Position numbers and translations under genes: made by a program
Source: Sphagnum compactum
Taxonomy: Eukaryota > Bryophyta > Sphagnopsida > Sphagnales
NCBI GenBank assembly: GCA_965153455.1
Contig: OZ234501.1
Location: forward strand, 11,222,001 to 11,286,000
Length of the DNA: 64,000 nucleotides
Direction: 5' to 3'
Notes under the pieces: generated by a model
What the model saw: the letters and a program-made list of their open reading frames with translations, nothing else
Told to the model about the DNA's origin: nothing
Database searches by the model: none
Shown here: positions 11,235-22,267 of the stretch, piece by piece
How positions within the stretch are numbered: position 1 is the first letter of the stretch
Layout of the letters: each line of letters begins with the position of its first letter

Positions 11235-12046
11235 ATGGGTAGGAGGAAAGTAAAGAAAAGCGATGCAGCAGATGCGGGAGGTGCCCAGGAAATTGTCACC
11301 ACATCAGATGCGGGAGGTGCCCAAAAAATTGTCATCACATCAAATGTGGGAGGTGCTCAGGAAATTGTCACCACATCAGATGCGGGAGGTGCCCAGGAAA
11401 TTGTCACCACATCAGATGCGGGAGGTGCCCAGCAAATTGTTGCTAAGGATAATATTGCTGCATTAGATCGGGAAACTGGTGAGCATAATTGTGCTCTATC
11501 ACAATTGAAACAGAAGGGTAGCATTGGTATAGATTACTTTAGAATTCGTGGACATTAAAAGATAGGACATTAGATTAATTACAAATTAATAAAATTGTAC
11601 AAATTTCTCAAAATTTAATTGCACCTGCACCTTCCATTTGTTGGATGGTGCAGGAATTTTTTTGTCAAAATTTTCTTACTGCAATACCTTAGAACAGTTC
11701 ATGTTTATAGAAGTAATATGTAATTTTGTGATTTGATGTTTTGCAATAACTGCATTTTGTTTATTGAACTTTCTGTTTTTGGGTTTAGGTCCGGAACTGG
11801 AAACTAAGCAAGCTTCTCAACCACCTGCAGTTATTTGTCCACCTAATCTGGCTCGGAAGGATAAGGAATGGACAAAGGTCGGGTCCAAATGGAAGTGCAA
11901 AGTCCATAATTGCACTGTCGCATATTGTGTGAAATGGCTATTGACGTAGCATTTGAAGGAGGTGCACGGCTTGGTGGCAGAAAAGTCAAAACCTGGGAGG
12001 CCTTCAACTGCTACAGGAGGTCCTCGGCATCAAGACCATGGCAACA
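11235..12046 (+). pseudogene. Two-exon zinc-finger (BED/C2H2-like) gene relic with stop in the finger
   Basis: Exon 1 (11235-11517) begins MGRRKVKKSD. It holds five copies of a 12-residue, 36-bp unit of the form DAGGAQEIVTTS and ends at AAGG|GTAGCA. The acceptor TTTAG|GT is at 11787-11788, and exon 2 joins in matching phase. Exon 2 encodes NLARKDKEWTKVGSKWKCK and then Cys-x4-Cys-x12-His-x4-His spacing, a classic zinc-finger pattern like BED fingers of transposase-related plant genes. Position 12 of the loop is a TAG (11947-11949), immediately before the first His. The downstream frame stays open with HLKEVH and KPGRPSTATGG to about 12046, where it runs into AT-rich DNA. The CAG-to-TAG change is inferred from the intact frame around it. 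A functional truncated protein is possible but would lack the finger. Confidence 0.6.
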
Positions 12047-15000
12047 AATTTTTAAAGTATAAAATTTTTACAAAATATTTGTTGTATTATGTGTATATTT
12101 TAAACATATTTCAATAAATATATATACATATAACACACATATGTATGTGTATGTATTGTATTAAATGTGGATATTTTAATAAATAGAAAATTATAAAAAT
12201 GAAGTAATGAAAAAAAAATACAATTATAATGTAATTCTAAATGGTTGAATTATGATAATGTAATAAAATTAATTCGTGAATATATATTTTCTAAATATCT
12301 ATTCTATAAATTAACTTATTATATATTAAAAATAATATAAAATTGAAATTCATACATGATTATTAAATTAAATGATGTAACAAAAATTAAATATTCATAT
12401 ATAAAGTATAAATATTGAATAATGTGTATGTATATTATAATACATTAATATTAACATATTTTATGCATATTAATATACATACATGTATGCATAAATTAAT
12501 AAATTATGTGTAAAATTTTGTTATGTGTATAAATATGGTACATAATATATATACATATAAAATATTAATAATATAAGATTATTTTCATATTTTAAAATAA
12601 TAACAGAAATAAAAATAAAATATTCAATGTTATATATTCAAATTATACATATATTTATAAAAGTTTATTATGTATTGAAATAGAACGGCTATATTAAAAA
12701 TTTGAAAATTGAAAAATAATGTTTTATGTATGAAATTTGTAATTTGAATATTTAGTTGACCCACCTATGTAGATTACGTTTTCAAAATTTAATAATTCAA
12801 ATTCATATTTTCATTTGAGTACGTATTGAAAAAGAAATTAAATCTTAAAATTTTTGTGTTTACACATTTGAACATTGGAAATATAAAAAAAAATTATGTG
12901 ACAATATTGTGTTTAATGTAATGTCATAAGTGGATGCAAAGGCCTTGAACAATTTCAAAAAGGTTTAAAAATAAATATTTGTTCTTATCATGTTGACAAG
13001 ATTAATCATGTAAATTATAGTGAATATTGACATATGCTGACAAATGGTATGTATAATTAATGTATGACTTTTGAATGATATGTTCACATTTTATACGATC
13101 GTATATAAATTTTTATACAATTTGTGTACAAACTGTACATATATGTGAAAAAATATATAATTATTTATAATTGTACGTATAACTACAATGGTTGTTATGG
13201 ATTTGACTAGTTTAGCAACTACTAATATTTTCAATGTGATTTTTTGAATTATAAAATCATATAGTTGTAACTAATTACAAATGATACATTTTGATGTTAT
13301 GTGATGAAATTGATCATTAATATGTAATAATGAATACATTTTCAAAATTAATTTTGTGATTAATCACTTTTAACCCAAAACCTGTAAATTTCAGAAGCAA
13401 TGTGTAACTATATTATCATCATGAACATGTTTATTGTAGTGGTTGAGGCACCTAAATTTTATAAATAAAATGTTCTTGTGATGAAGCTGTAAAAATAATT
13501 CAAATTCAAAAAAAAAAACCAACCATCTCTTCAAATATCTTTCTAGTTAAAATTCGCATTAACATATATCATAAATAATCTCAAAAAAATTTATTAAAAC
13601 ACTTTTGATGTGGTAAATTCATGATAAATAAAATGATAAGGGAAAAAAATGCACCTTTAGTAAATCAAAAAATCAGTTAATAAAATTTATTTTAATCTTT
13701 ATTATAGGTGAATGTGTAATTCATTATAACCCTCATTGTTATGAAATAAGACCGACCATGTTATGCAATGATAAAAGTCAAAATTTTAAGGTAACTAGAA
13801 TTCACATATTGTAATCAAAATTGTAATTAAAACTGTAAATGATTATTCATCAATTTTTACATTCAAATGTTTGTCACATTTTTCAATTTTCACTACGATA
13901 CCTTGTGTGTAATTTTTTGTTTCGTGTAATGTGTTGATACTTTCAAAAATAATTAATATTAATATTTGTCATAAAAAATTTAATAATGATGAGAAACAAA
14001 TTAAAACAATACATTAACTTATTTAAAGTCAATTCATTTTTCAAATAATGATGATTAAACATGATCATTTTTAGTATGTTTGAAATGTGTGTTTCCCATA
14101 GTCACATCATTTGTATAAAAATGTGTTAATGTTACTATCAAATTAAGGTTCTTCAATATGAATATATAATCAACTAAGAAAATAGTCACCATGCAAGCAC
14201 CATAGATGAGAAGTGAATCCAATTTCATAATAAGATTATAATGTAAGTTGGTGTTTTCTGTTTTTTCAAATTTTGCTTCGATGAATATCATTGCTCAATT
14301 ATTAGTTGTATTGATTTTGATATGATGTGCTTTTGCTTTTTGAAATGTTATAAAATTCAAAAAAAATTAAAATAAAAATGTGGTAGAACAAAATGAACCA
14401 ATTTTGCTTATTCATAATAATCATGAATTAATTTGAAATCTATACATGTCCACATAAAAAAATAAAAATTCTTATGATTCAAAAATGTTGCAAAATTATT
14501 ATTATGTATTAAAAAAATCCCAAAAATACATCATTGAATTTTTTTGAACACAAATAAAAAGTTTATTAAACATTAAAAAATATGTTTTACGTTACATCAA
14601 AAATGTTTTTGATATTTTAAATTCATTAGGTTCATTACAATTTGTTAAAAATGATTATTTGATAAATCAATAAAATAGTTTATAAATTCATCCAAATATT
14701 TAACATTCATTTAATTTATAACTTAAAATGCTAAAAAAATTTAGATAATCATTACATTGGGAATGGTTATTTATAAAAATATTTATGCAACTCGTGGTAT
14801 TTTATTATTTATACATTTATGTAATTATGTAAATCATTTTTGGCACATCTAAATACAACCCAAAATTCTTAAAACAATGTAATGATAATATTTTCATATT
14901 ACATGATTTTAATTTGCAATCATGATAATTTATGTTTTATTGAAAAACAATAAAATTACCAATTGGATGTATATACCAATCAAATCATTGATAATCAAAA

Positions 15001-16960
15001 TATGATTTTTTCATAATCAAGTTGCCCATATGAAAATATATTTGTCCAAATTCAAAATTGTCCAAAAATTTAATTGAATGAAGGGATGAATGATCGTATT
15101 GTATAAAGAATTAGCCTTAATTATGAGTCTTTTGACTCTTTTCTTAAGTTATATTATCCATGCAATTTTGGTAAACAAATTAACATTATATCTTAAAAAA
15201 TGTATGAAAATGAATTAATACATTTTCTAACACATTATGACAAAAAATTCGTTTTCAAATCAAAGAATTTAAATTACAAAATTTTACAAAAAAACTCATT
15301 TAATCATGGCTTCAAAAATATTACATAAGTTTTTTATAAAAATATTTACTAGTAATTATTACATTATATAGAATATCCATACGTAATTGAAATTGATGTG
15401 ATCAAATGATTTGAAAACATTCATGTATACAAACCATTATATTTCATTCACAATTATAAACATCAATATCATATAATCATTTTTTGGGTTTACATATGTA
15501 TATCCATATCCCATTATCAAATTTATTTACATGTTTAGAACATGACATAACATGCTTTCTTTTGATTGTCTATTTATGAACATAATAATTATGTGCTGAA
15601 TTATATGTAAATAACATTAAATGTTTTTTTGATTTTCTGCATGTAAAATGATAATGAGATGTTATTAAAGCTCGGTTTGTTAAATACATGTTGCAATATT
15701 GAATGAATCTCAAATCAAAAAATGGTACACGATATTTAACCTAAATTTAAAATCTATTTTCATTGAAAATATTAATTTTTTTGATTGAATTGACAATGAC
15801 AAAAATTACTTAAAATTCAATACTCTCTTTGCACCTTAAGTATAAAAGTTATAAAATCAATTTTATAAAACCTTATTGTGAAAAACTCACAAAGACAACT
15901 TTATAAAACCTTAATCATTTAAATGAACAATATTAATGGGGCACCCACTTTCTTCAAAAAATTTAATTTTGATTTTATTGAATTTTCAATGTTTTTTTTC
16001 AATATTCAATAGTTCATGCCTTGTATGTTTGAACATTATGAAACCACTTTAATGTATCCTTGTTCATTGAAGGCTTTTATTATGGTACTAGAAGTATAAC
16101 AATGGGTATTTTGGTTTAGGAAATGCCATCATGACAAAACAAAATGATTTTTAAAAAATAAAAAATAATAGGATGTTCCTTCAAGTATCAATCTTATAGC
16201 CATGTATTGAACAATAGACAACAATAAACAATAAAAATTTGGACATTTTAGTTCAATTAGTACAATTATCTACAAAGGTTTTGAATTGATTATAAACGAT
16301 CAAAATTGTCATTAATTTTTTTCAACATTCAATGAAAAATGGGTTTAAGTATAGGGAATTAATTATTCAAATTTTTGCCTAACTTAACATTTTTATGAAC
16401 CATCCAAAGCAAGACTAGTATCAAGAGGTAAATTGTTTGTAGGAAATTGTTAAGACTGTAAAGAATTCTTGAAAAAATTCATTGCAACTACAATGTGTTA
16501 AACAATGTGGTACGTTTTTTCCCAAACCCTTTTCTTGAAATGTTGATGTTTTGAAAGATAAAAAGATTTTAAAATATTCTTTTTGATTTTGCAATCAACA
16601 TTTCGCAAAGTTTCACCTCGATAAAAAACTTTGCAAACTTGGAAGATCACAATTATTTTATGTGATATATTTAGAAGTGGTTCTGTTAAAGGTGATAAAA
16701 TATTGTAAATTTACTCATTGTAATACATTATTGTAGTAGAAAGTAAGGTATGCACTTTTGGTTATATGATACTATTATGTCTAATGAATAGTTTAACCAT
16801 TACTCACTCTTGTGAAATATAATTTAGAATTTCTTAATTGTTTTCTTTTCACCTTCTCCCCTTCCCCCAATTGAAGAAGTCACTCTATATCACAAATTAA
16901 ATATTTAGGAGATTTGTAAACAAAATTCCTTGACAAAAACTTGAAAGTAACATGACAAAA
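12047..16960. other. AT-rich gene desert
   Basis: About 4.9 kb of very AT-rich sequence with no open frame longer than 78 codons, no recognised motif of a protein family, and many TATATA/ATGTATAT words. A small tandem pair of TTTATAAAACCTTA lies near 15860-15915. Nothing else could be supported. Confidence 0.6.
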
Positions 16961-17480
16961 ATAAGTGAAATCATAATCTCTTATGAGTCTCATTCATAGA
17001 AATGTCAAACCATCATCATCCCACTTCTAATACTTTAGATATTGAATGTGCAAGACAAAGGTTGGTATGGTAGTTGAGGATGTTGAACATTTGTCAACAT
17101 TGTTCATGCAAGGTGCGGTCATAACCTTATGCAACATGCACACAAAGTGTCAAGCCATCACCTTACAACTTTCAACACTCTAGACACAAAGGCTATAGAA
17201 TCATGACCAAGGACACTTTGCTAATTGAGGATTTTAAATATCTATCAACATTGCAAGTCCAAGATGCACGATCATAACCTTATGAGTGTCACAAACAAAG
17301 CAGTGTAAGACCATCACCTCACAACTTAACAATACCAAACAAACCAAAGGTGTAGATTCATGATGGTGAATGCTATGATGTTTGAGGATGTTGATCCTTT
17401 ATCAACATTGCATGCATGAGGTGTGGTCATAACCTTATGAGTTTTGCTCACAAAGTGTCAAACCAGCATCACCTTACAAA
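16960..17480 (+). repeat. 153-bp tandem repeat with a near-palindromic core
   Basis: Three clear copies place GTCATAACCTTATG (or ATCATAACCTTATG) at 17118, 17271 and 17426, giving periods of 153 and 155. A more diverged fourth copy lies near 16970. Each core TCATAACCTTATGA is nearly self-complementary and is followed by CACAAAGTGTCA-type sequence and CCATCACC. Preceding shared words include GAGGATGTTGA and TCAACATTGCA. A single further copy occurs in an intron of the ABC transporter gene at 32365-32415. No coding function is visible. Confidence 0.85.
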
Positions 17481-18129
17481 CCTAATTAAGCAAATTCATG
17501 ACCATGGAAGTTTTTGGTAAGGTTAGGAAATAGACTTGATTGCACTGGAAAGAAGAGAAACTCACAAGAGAAGCTGCAGGTTGGTAATGACATTGTGCCT
17601 GTTGCATGTGCATTTTTGCATTGCTCTGCTGCCTCCAGCAACCTGCAACAAATGTATAATTGGTGAATGCTTCAAAAACTCTCAAGAAACTGCCACCAAT
17701 TTATCCTACCCTCTCAATTTAGTTGTTGCCATAACAATTGTGTAACTTCTAATATCACCAGCATCATGTTGGGAGCAAAGCTGGAAGAACAGAGTAAGCA
17801 TTCCTTTCTTTCAGCAGGTTCATTTCCTTCAAACATTTGGGAATTTATAGACTATTGCAGTGCTAGCAAAGCAACGACCATTCCCATATGACAGTAACAA
17901 GGAAAATAGAGATAGAAGAGAGTGCCCACACTCTTACAATCAATCTCTACAATGTAAGTACTATGTGGCCACGCCAGAGCACATGTGGTCTGTGGCTACA
18001 AGAAGAACCAGAAACTAAACATAGCACATCGTGATGCTCACCTTACTATTCAATTCCGAAGATCCATGAATAGCTCAAATTCCTCCGAAAAACACCGGCA
18101 GCAGTGGCATTTTACACTAAAATCCCAGA

Positions 18130-18152
18130 TTAGGGTTTGGCGCCCATATATA
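18130..18152 (+). promoter_or_regulatory. HIRIP3 promoter core: telo-box, E2F site, TATA box
   Basis: TTAGGGTTT (telo-box, 18130-18138), TTTGGCGC (E2F consensus, 18136-18143) and ATATATA (18146-18152) are packed into 23 bases, 250 bases before the HIRIP3 start codon. Telo-boxes combined with E2F sites are known in plant S-phase promoters. The TATA position predicts a transcript start near 18180 and a leader of roughly 220 bases. Function is inferred from motif match and position only. Confidence 0.6.
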
Positions 18153-18401
18153 CACTCTTCTCACTCACTCTCATCTGATCTTCCTCATTCATCCACGAAG
18201 GTGCAGAATTCCGGGGGTTTTTTGAACGTGTGTCGTCCTCGCAATCGCGCCCTTTTCATAGCCACGGTAAACATCACTTCAGGACGCGTTGCTGCTCTTC
18301 TCCAACATACCCACTAGGGTCTCCTAGATGCAGAGCTTGGAAGCACGAAGAGGAAGTGTTGTACTACGAGTCCGAGACACAGGTAGGAGGGAGGCGTTGC
18401 C

Positions 18402-21400
18402 ATGGCTTTAGGCGAAGAAGACGAATCCGTGTCAGACTTGCCGAGTTCCCTCAGCCGCGCGCTTGAAGCCCGGTCGTCTGACCTCCGCAAACAAGCGGAG
18501 TAAGTTTTTGTTCTGTTTGCGCCTCCCTCGTCCTTTGCCATTTCCTTTCTCCGTGATGCAAACAGCAAAGGATGCACATCATAGGTGTTCTCGGAGCTGG
18601 AGGATGCTCCTGAGTTCGATTAGGGTTTGAACATTCTCTATCCGTTCCTTGGTTCATTCCTATTTGTCCCTTCCAAGCTTGCTGTTCTCTTTCTTCTTAG
18701 TTCATCGCCAGTGCTGGAATTTCTAGTGCTATGCATTTAGCCATACCGCAACAGTGAATGTTCAAAGCATTAGGGTTTGTGCATTTCTTACTGTCTTTTT
18801 CTGCATGGTTTGAAGCTATCATAGTTGTGGAGCCTGGTATGAGGTTGAAATGGGAAGGTGTATGCAATCCAGTTTGCGCAGAATGTATATTGCATTGTGA
18901 TCTGAACTGGGGGAAGGGGTTTGTGGTGGGCACCTTGTCTGTTGCTTGTGCATGTGGTCTTCAGTACTTTGACCCTGCCCGGTGTTCGCCGGTTATTAGA
19001 GAAAGACTTGCAGCTAAAACCGCACCATCTCGATGCACATAAGAAATTAGTCAAACAGCTTGTTGACAAGGTAACTTGCTCACCTTGGTGTTGTTTGCTT
19101 CAGTGCACACCTGACTCGTTTGCACCTTCTTGTTGAAACAAGGTGAGACTAACATTGCAGCCCTATTCTTTACAGGTTATGAATGGACCTGCCAAAGAGC
19201 AGCCAAGCACACCAGACACTTCCAAGAAACGAAAATTAGAGAAGAGTGACATCAAGATTGAGGAGGATAATGTCAAGGCTGAGAAGGCTGACATTAAGGT
19301 TGACAAGGTTGACAAGGCTGAGAGTCCCACCATCAAGGTTGAGAAACCTGACATTGAGCTCAAAAATTTGGAAAAGGAAAAACCTAAGGTTGAAAGTGGC
19401 AAGGATGGCCAGGAGCTTAACAAGAGGTTGAAAGTCAGTGAAAATAGAGATAACAGTAACAGGGATGATGTTCCAACTAAGGCTGGAGTTGAAGAAGGGA
19501 GAGATGAAGATGGAGCCAGAAGTGAGAAGAAGCAAGGTGCTGAAGGTTTGACCTCGGAGGACAAAGTGGACATGGATGGGTTGATACTGAATGCAGTTCA
19601 GCAACGGTCCTCTGAATTCAGATCCCAAGCAGAGTATGGCCATTGACTCATTGTTATGTCACAGAAGAATTTTCTGTGTGTGATGCTGCTGCCAATCATA
19701 GCACCTCTTTGTACATAAGGGTAGTAAGTACAAGATTCAGGGTTGCACAGGGGTGGCTGATTTCTTCTTCTGCTGTCATATTCATTCAGGTCTCTCACTC
19801 TTTCCCTTGTGCGGCGTCAGTTGGAACAAGACCTTGCACTGAACAAAGGTGCTTTGGATCCTTATAAACAGTATATAAGGAAGCTTGTGGATGAGGTAAA
19901 GCTTCTAGCCATATTTTCTCATCACTTGTGGGAACTGTAAGGTGGTAGATATAGTTCAATTCTCAGATTCTCCATCTACACCCTATTCTGTCCATTGCTA
20001 CCTAGTGGTGCAGCTCAAATGATTTCTTCATCTTTCTGGAATATTTCCACTGAGGATGTGATTTGTCGGGGTGGGGATGATAGTTTCTGGATTCCTTACT
20101 CTTCTGAGCCACTTCCCCATCCTTCACTCTGCAAGTTCATCCTTCTTCTCTTTGTGGAAACTTCTGGACTAATGATACAGTTTCTGATGCAGCTAATGAG
20201 CAAGGAGGAGGAAGAAGCTGTGATTGAGAAGAAGGAAAAGGTACCTGATGTTGAAACAGTTGAAGTGAAGCCAAGGAAGCGAAAGGTAGCTGATGTTGAT
20301 GTGGTTGAGACAAAGCCAAGGATGGAAAAGTTAGGCAGTGTTGAAATGTCTGAGAAGAAGCCCAAAAAGGGTAAGGTAGCTGATGTTGAAATCAAGGAAG
20401 GAAGGGGAGGGGCAAAACACAAGCAGAAAGTGAGCAAGATGATATCGAGGCAGAAGGTTGTTTCTTCATCAGACGATGAGAATTCGAGTGGAGAGAGTGA
20501 AGACAACAAGAAGCTTGATGATGAGGAACCAGCTGCAGAGATTGATGAGTCTGATGATGGCTCCAGCTTCAAGAAGACCCACAAAGTAAGGAACTGTCCT
20601 GATATCTGATTCACCCAGGGAGGGTTTAGGTCAAGGGGTAAATCACCTTGTGAGGCTATTCCAGAAGGGGAAATTTACTAGTGGAAAACTAACATTGTGG
20701 AGGGGATCAATGGGCAGACAAAGAAGGCAGTGGATGTCAAGCCAACCTATGGCAAGAAAGTGGAGCAGATGAAAAACATCATAAAAGCTTGTGGCATGGC
20801 GTGAGTGGACCATCCCTGTATGAGTTTCCCAATGTAGCCTTTCCAGTGATATTATTTATCTGTTAACGTAGTCAAATTTCATCCTTTGACTAGCTCTTTT
20901 CTGCAAAACAGTCTCAGTATTACAGATCAGGCTAGATTGAATATGTCTTTGTGCTTGCAATGTTTTTCTGACTCCTGTATTCTGAAGTACAGCACCTCTT
21001 TTGGATTTCCATGTGCCAGATGTTTGTTAGGTTGGTGAAAATATTTGAGAAAGCTGCCAACAGTTTAACTAGTTGGACCTGCAGGTTCAAGCTGAGAACA
21101 ATATCAGTTTGTCACTAGTGAACTGATCTAGCAGCAAAGCCACAGCACAGTAGTAATAAGCATGAAGTGTATCCAGAAGTCTGGTAGGCAGTTGAAGAAG
21201 CCTGCAACTTTTCACTTGGGAAATGGGTGTTGCAGGGTGCCTCCGATCATATATAGGAAGGTGAAGCAGGCTCCTGAGCGAGAAAAGGAGGCTATATTGA
21301 TCAGAGAATTGGAAGCAATACTAAATCGTGAAGGCCTATCTGTTCATGCATCAAAGGAAGGTAATCTTTAGATGTGTTTTATGACTACAGATGCATGGTC

Positions 21401-22267
21401 CTGGACTGTCACCTAAAAGTTTGCATGTTCTAAAAATATGAGAAGTGAACATGGTTTCTGTCTGGCTTCATTGCAGAGATCAGGTCTGTGAGGAAACGCA
21501 AAGAAAAACTTAAAGACCTTGAAGGCATAGACACCAGCAATATCATTGTTGAATCGAGAGGAAGACGAGCAGCAGCAGCAAACTTTTTTGCTCCCAAGTA
21601 CACAGAGGTAGCTGACATGAGTGATGAAGATGACCAAGAAAGCTCAGATTCAGAAGGTATGATGACTTTGTTCAACAGGTTATTTTCTCCTTTAAAAGGT
21701 ATGCCTGGCATTGACCATCTAATAATAGCTGGTGGCATCCATTTGAGTTATCTGCTACAAAGTAGATTTGAGTGCAGGTATCCTTGATTTTCATCTCCTG
21801 TTGTTTGGCGCACTCTTCATGTACTATTTGTTTGTTTTTGAAAAATGATTAGCTTAAGTCCATTGTACCCAAAATAATACACTGCAAGAGGCAGATGGTA
21901 ACACACACAACATTTACACTGCAAGAGGCGGTGATGGATAGAAGATAAATTTAATTCAATAGTGAAAATTAGGAGGAAAATTTGGATTCTTCTTATATTC
22001 TTCTTGGTACCAGTAAATTCGTGTACATCCACTGTTGTGCTCCTAGTATCCCAGAGATGGATGGCCTTTGATAACTAGTATAGGACATGGATTGGAAGAG
22101 TCAACAAGAGCACACTCTGCCAGATGGCTAGTTTTTCATCATATCAATGAAGAGAATTTGTTTCTATGTTGGATCCTTGACTGCATGTTGGGGACTGAGA
22201 TCCTTTTGTTCCTATTACAGATCCAGATGTCGATCCTCTTGGGGCAGATCATGAAGAGGACGACTAG
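18402..22267 (+). CDS. HIRIP3: HIRIP3-like H2A-H2B histone chaperone (CHZ domain)
   Basis: Nine exons: 18402-18499, 18965-19070, 19176-19633, 19790-19895, 20193-20585, 20718-20800, 21236-21360, 21477-21656, 22221-22267. All joins keep phase and give 531 residues. HIRIP3/Chz1-type proteins bind H2A-H2B dimers in the nucleus during nucleosome assembly. Residues about 16-68 and 205-256 are two related helical repeats (GVRRLLEKDLQLKPHHLDAH; LVRRQLEQDLALNKGALDPY). Two long Lys/Glu/Asp-rich linkers follow them (about 69-200 and 257-387). The conserved C-terminus has KVEQMKNIIKACG (about 401-413), YRKVKQAPEREKEAI, and the CHZ signature NIIVESRGRRAAAANFF (478-494), ending in an acidic tail. The start has no upstream competitor in frame. 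Exon 5 could begin 12 bases earlier, and the exon 6 acceptor has a weak pyrimidine tract; other sites are strong. A likely polyadenylation signal AATAAA is at 23057. Confidence 0.92.

Noticed and set aside
19163-20614. Minus-strand Ser/Leu/Phe-rich open frames
   Set aside because: They are antisense shadows of the Lys/Glu/Asp-rich HIRIP3 exons 3 and 5.
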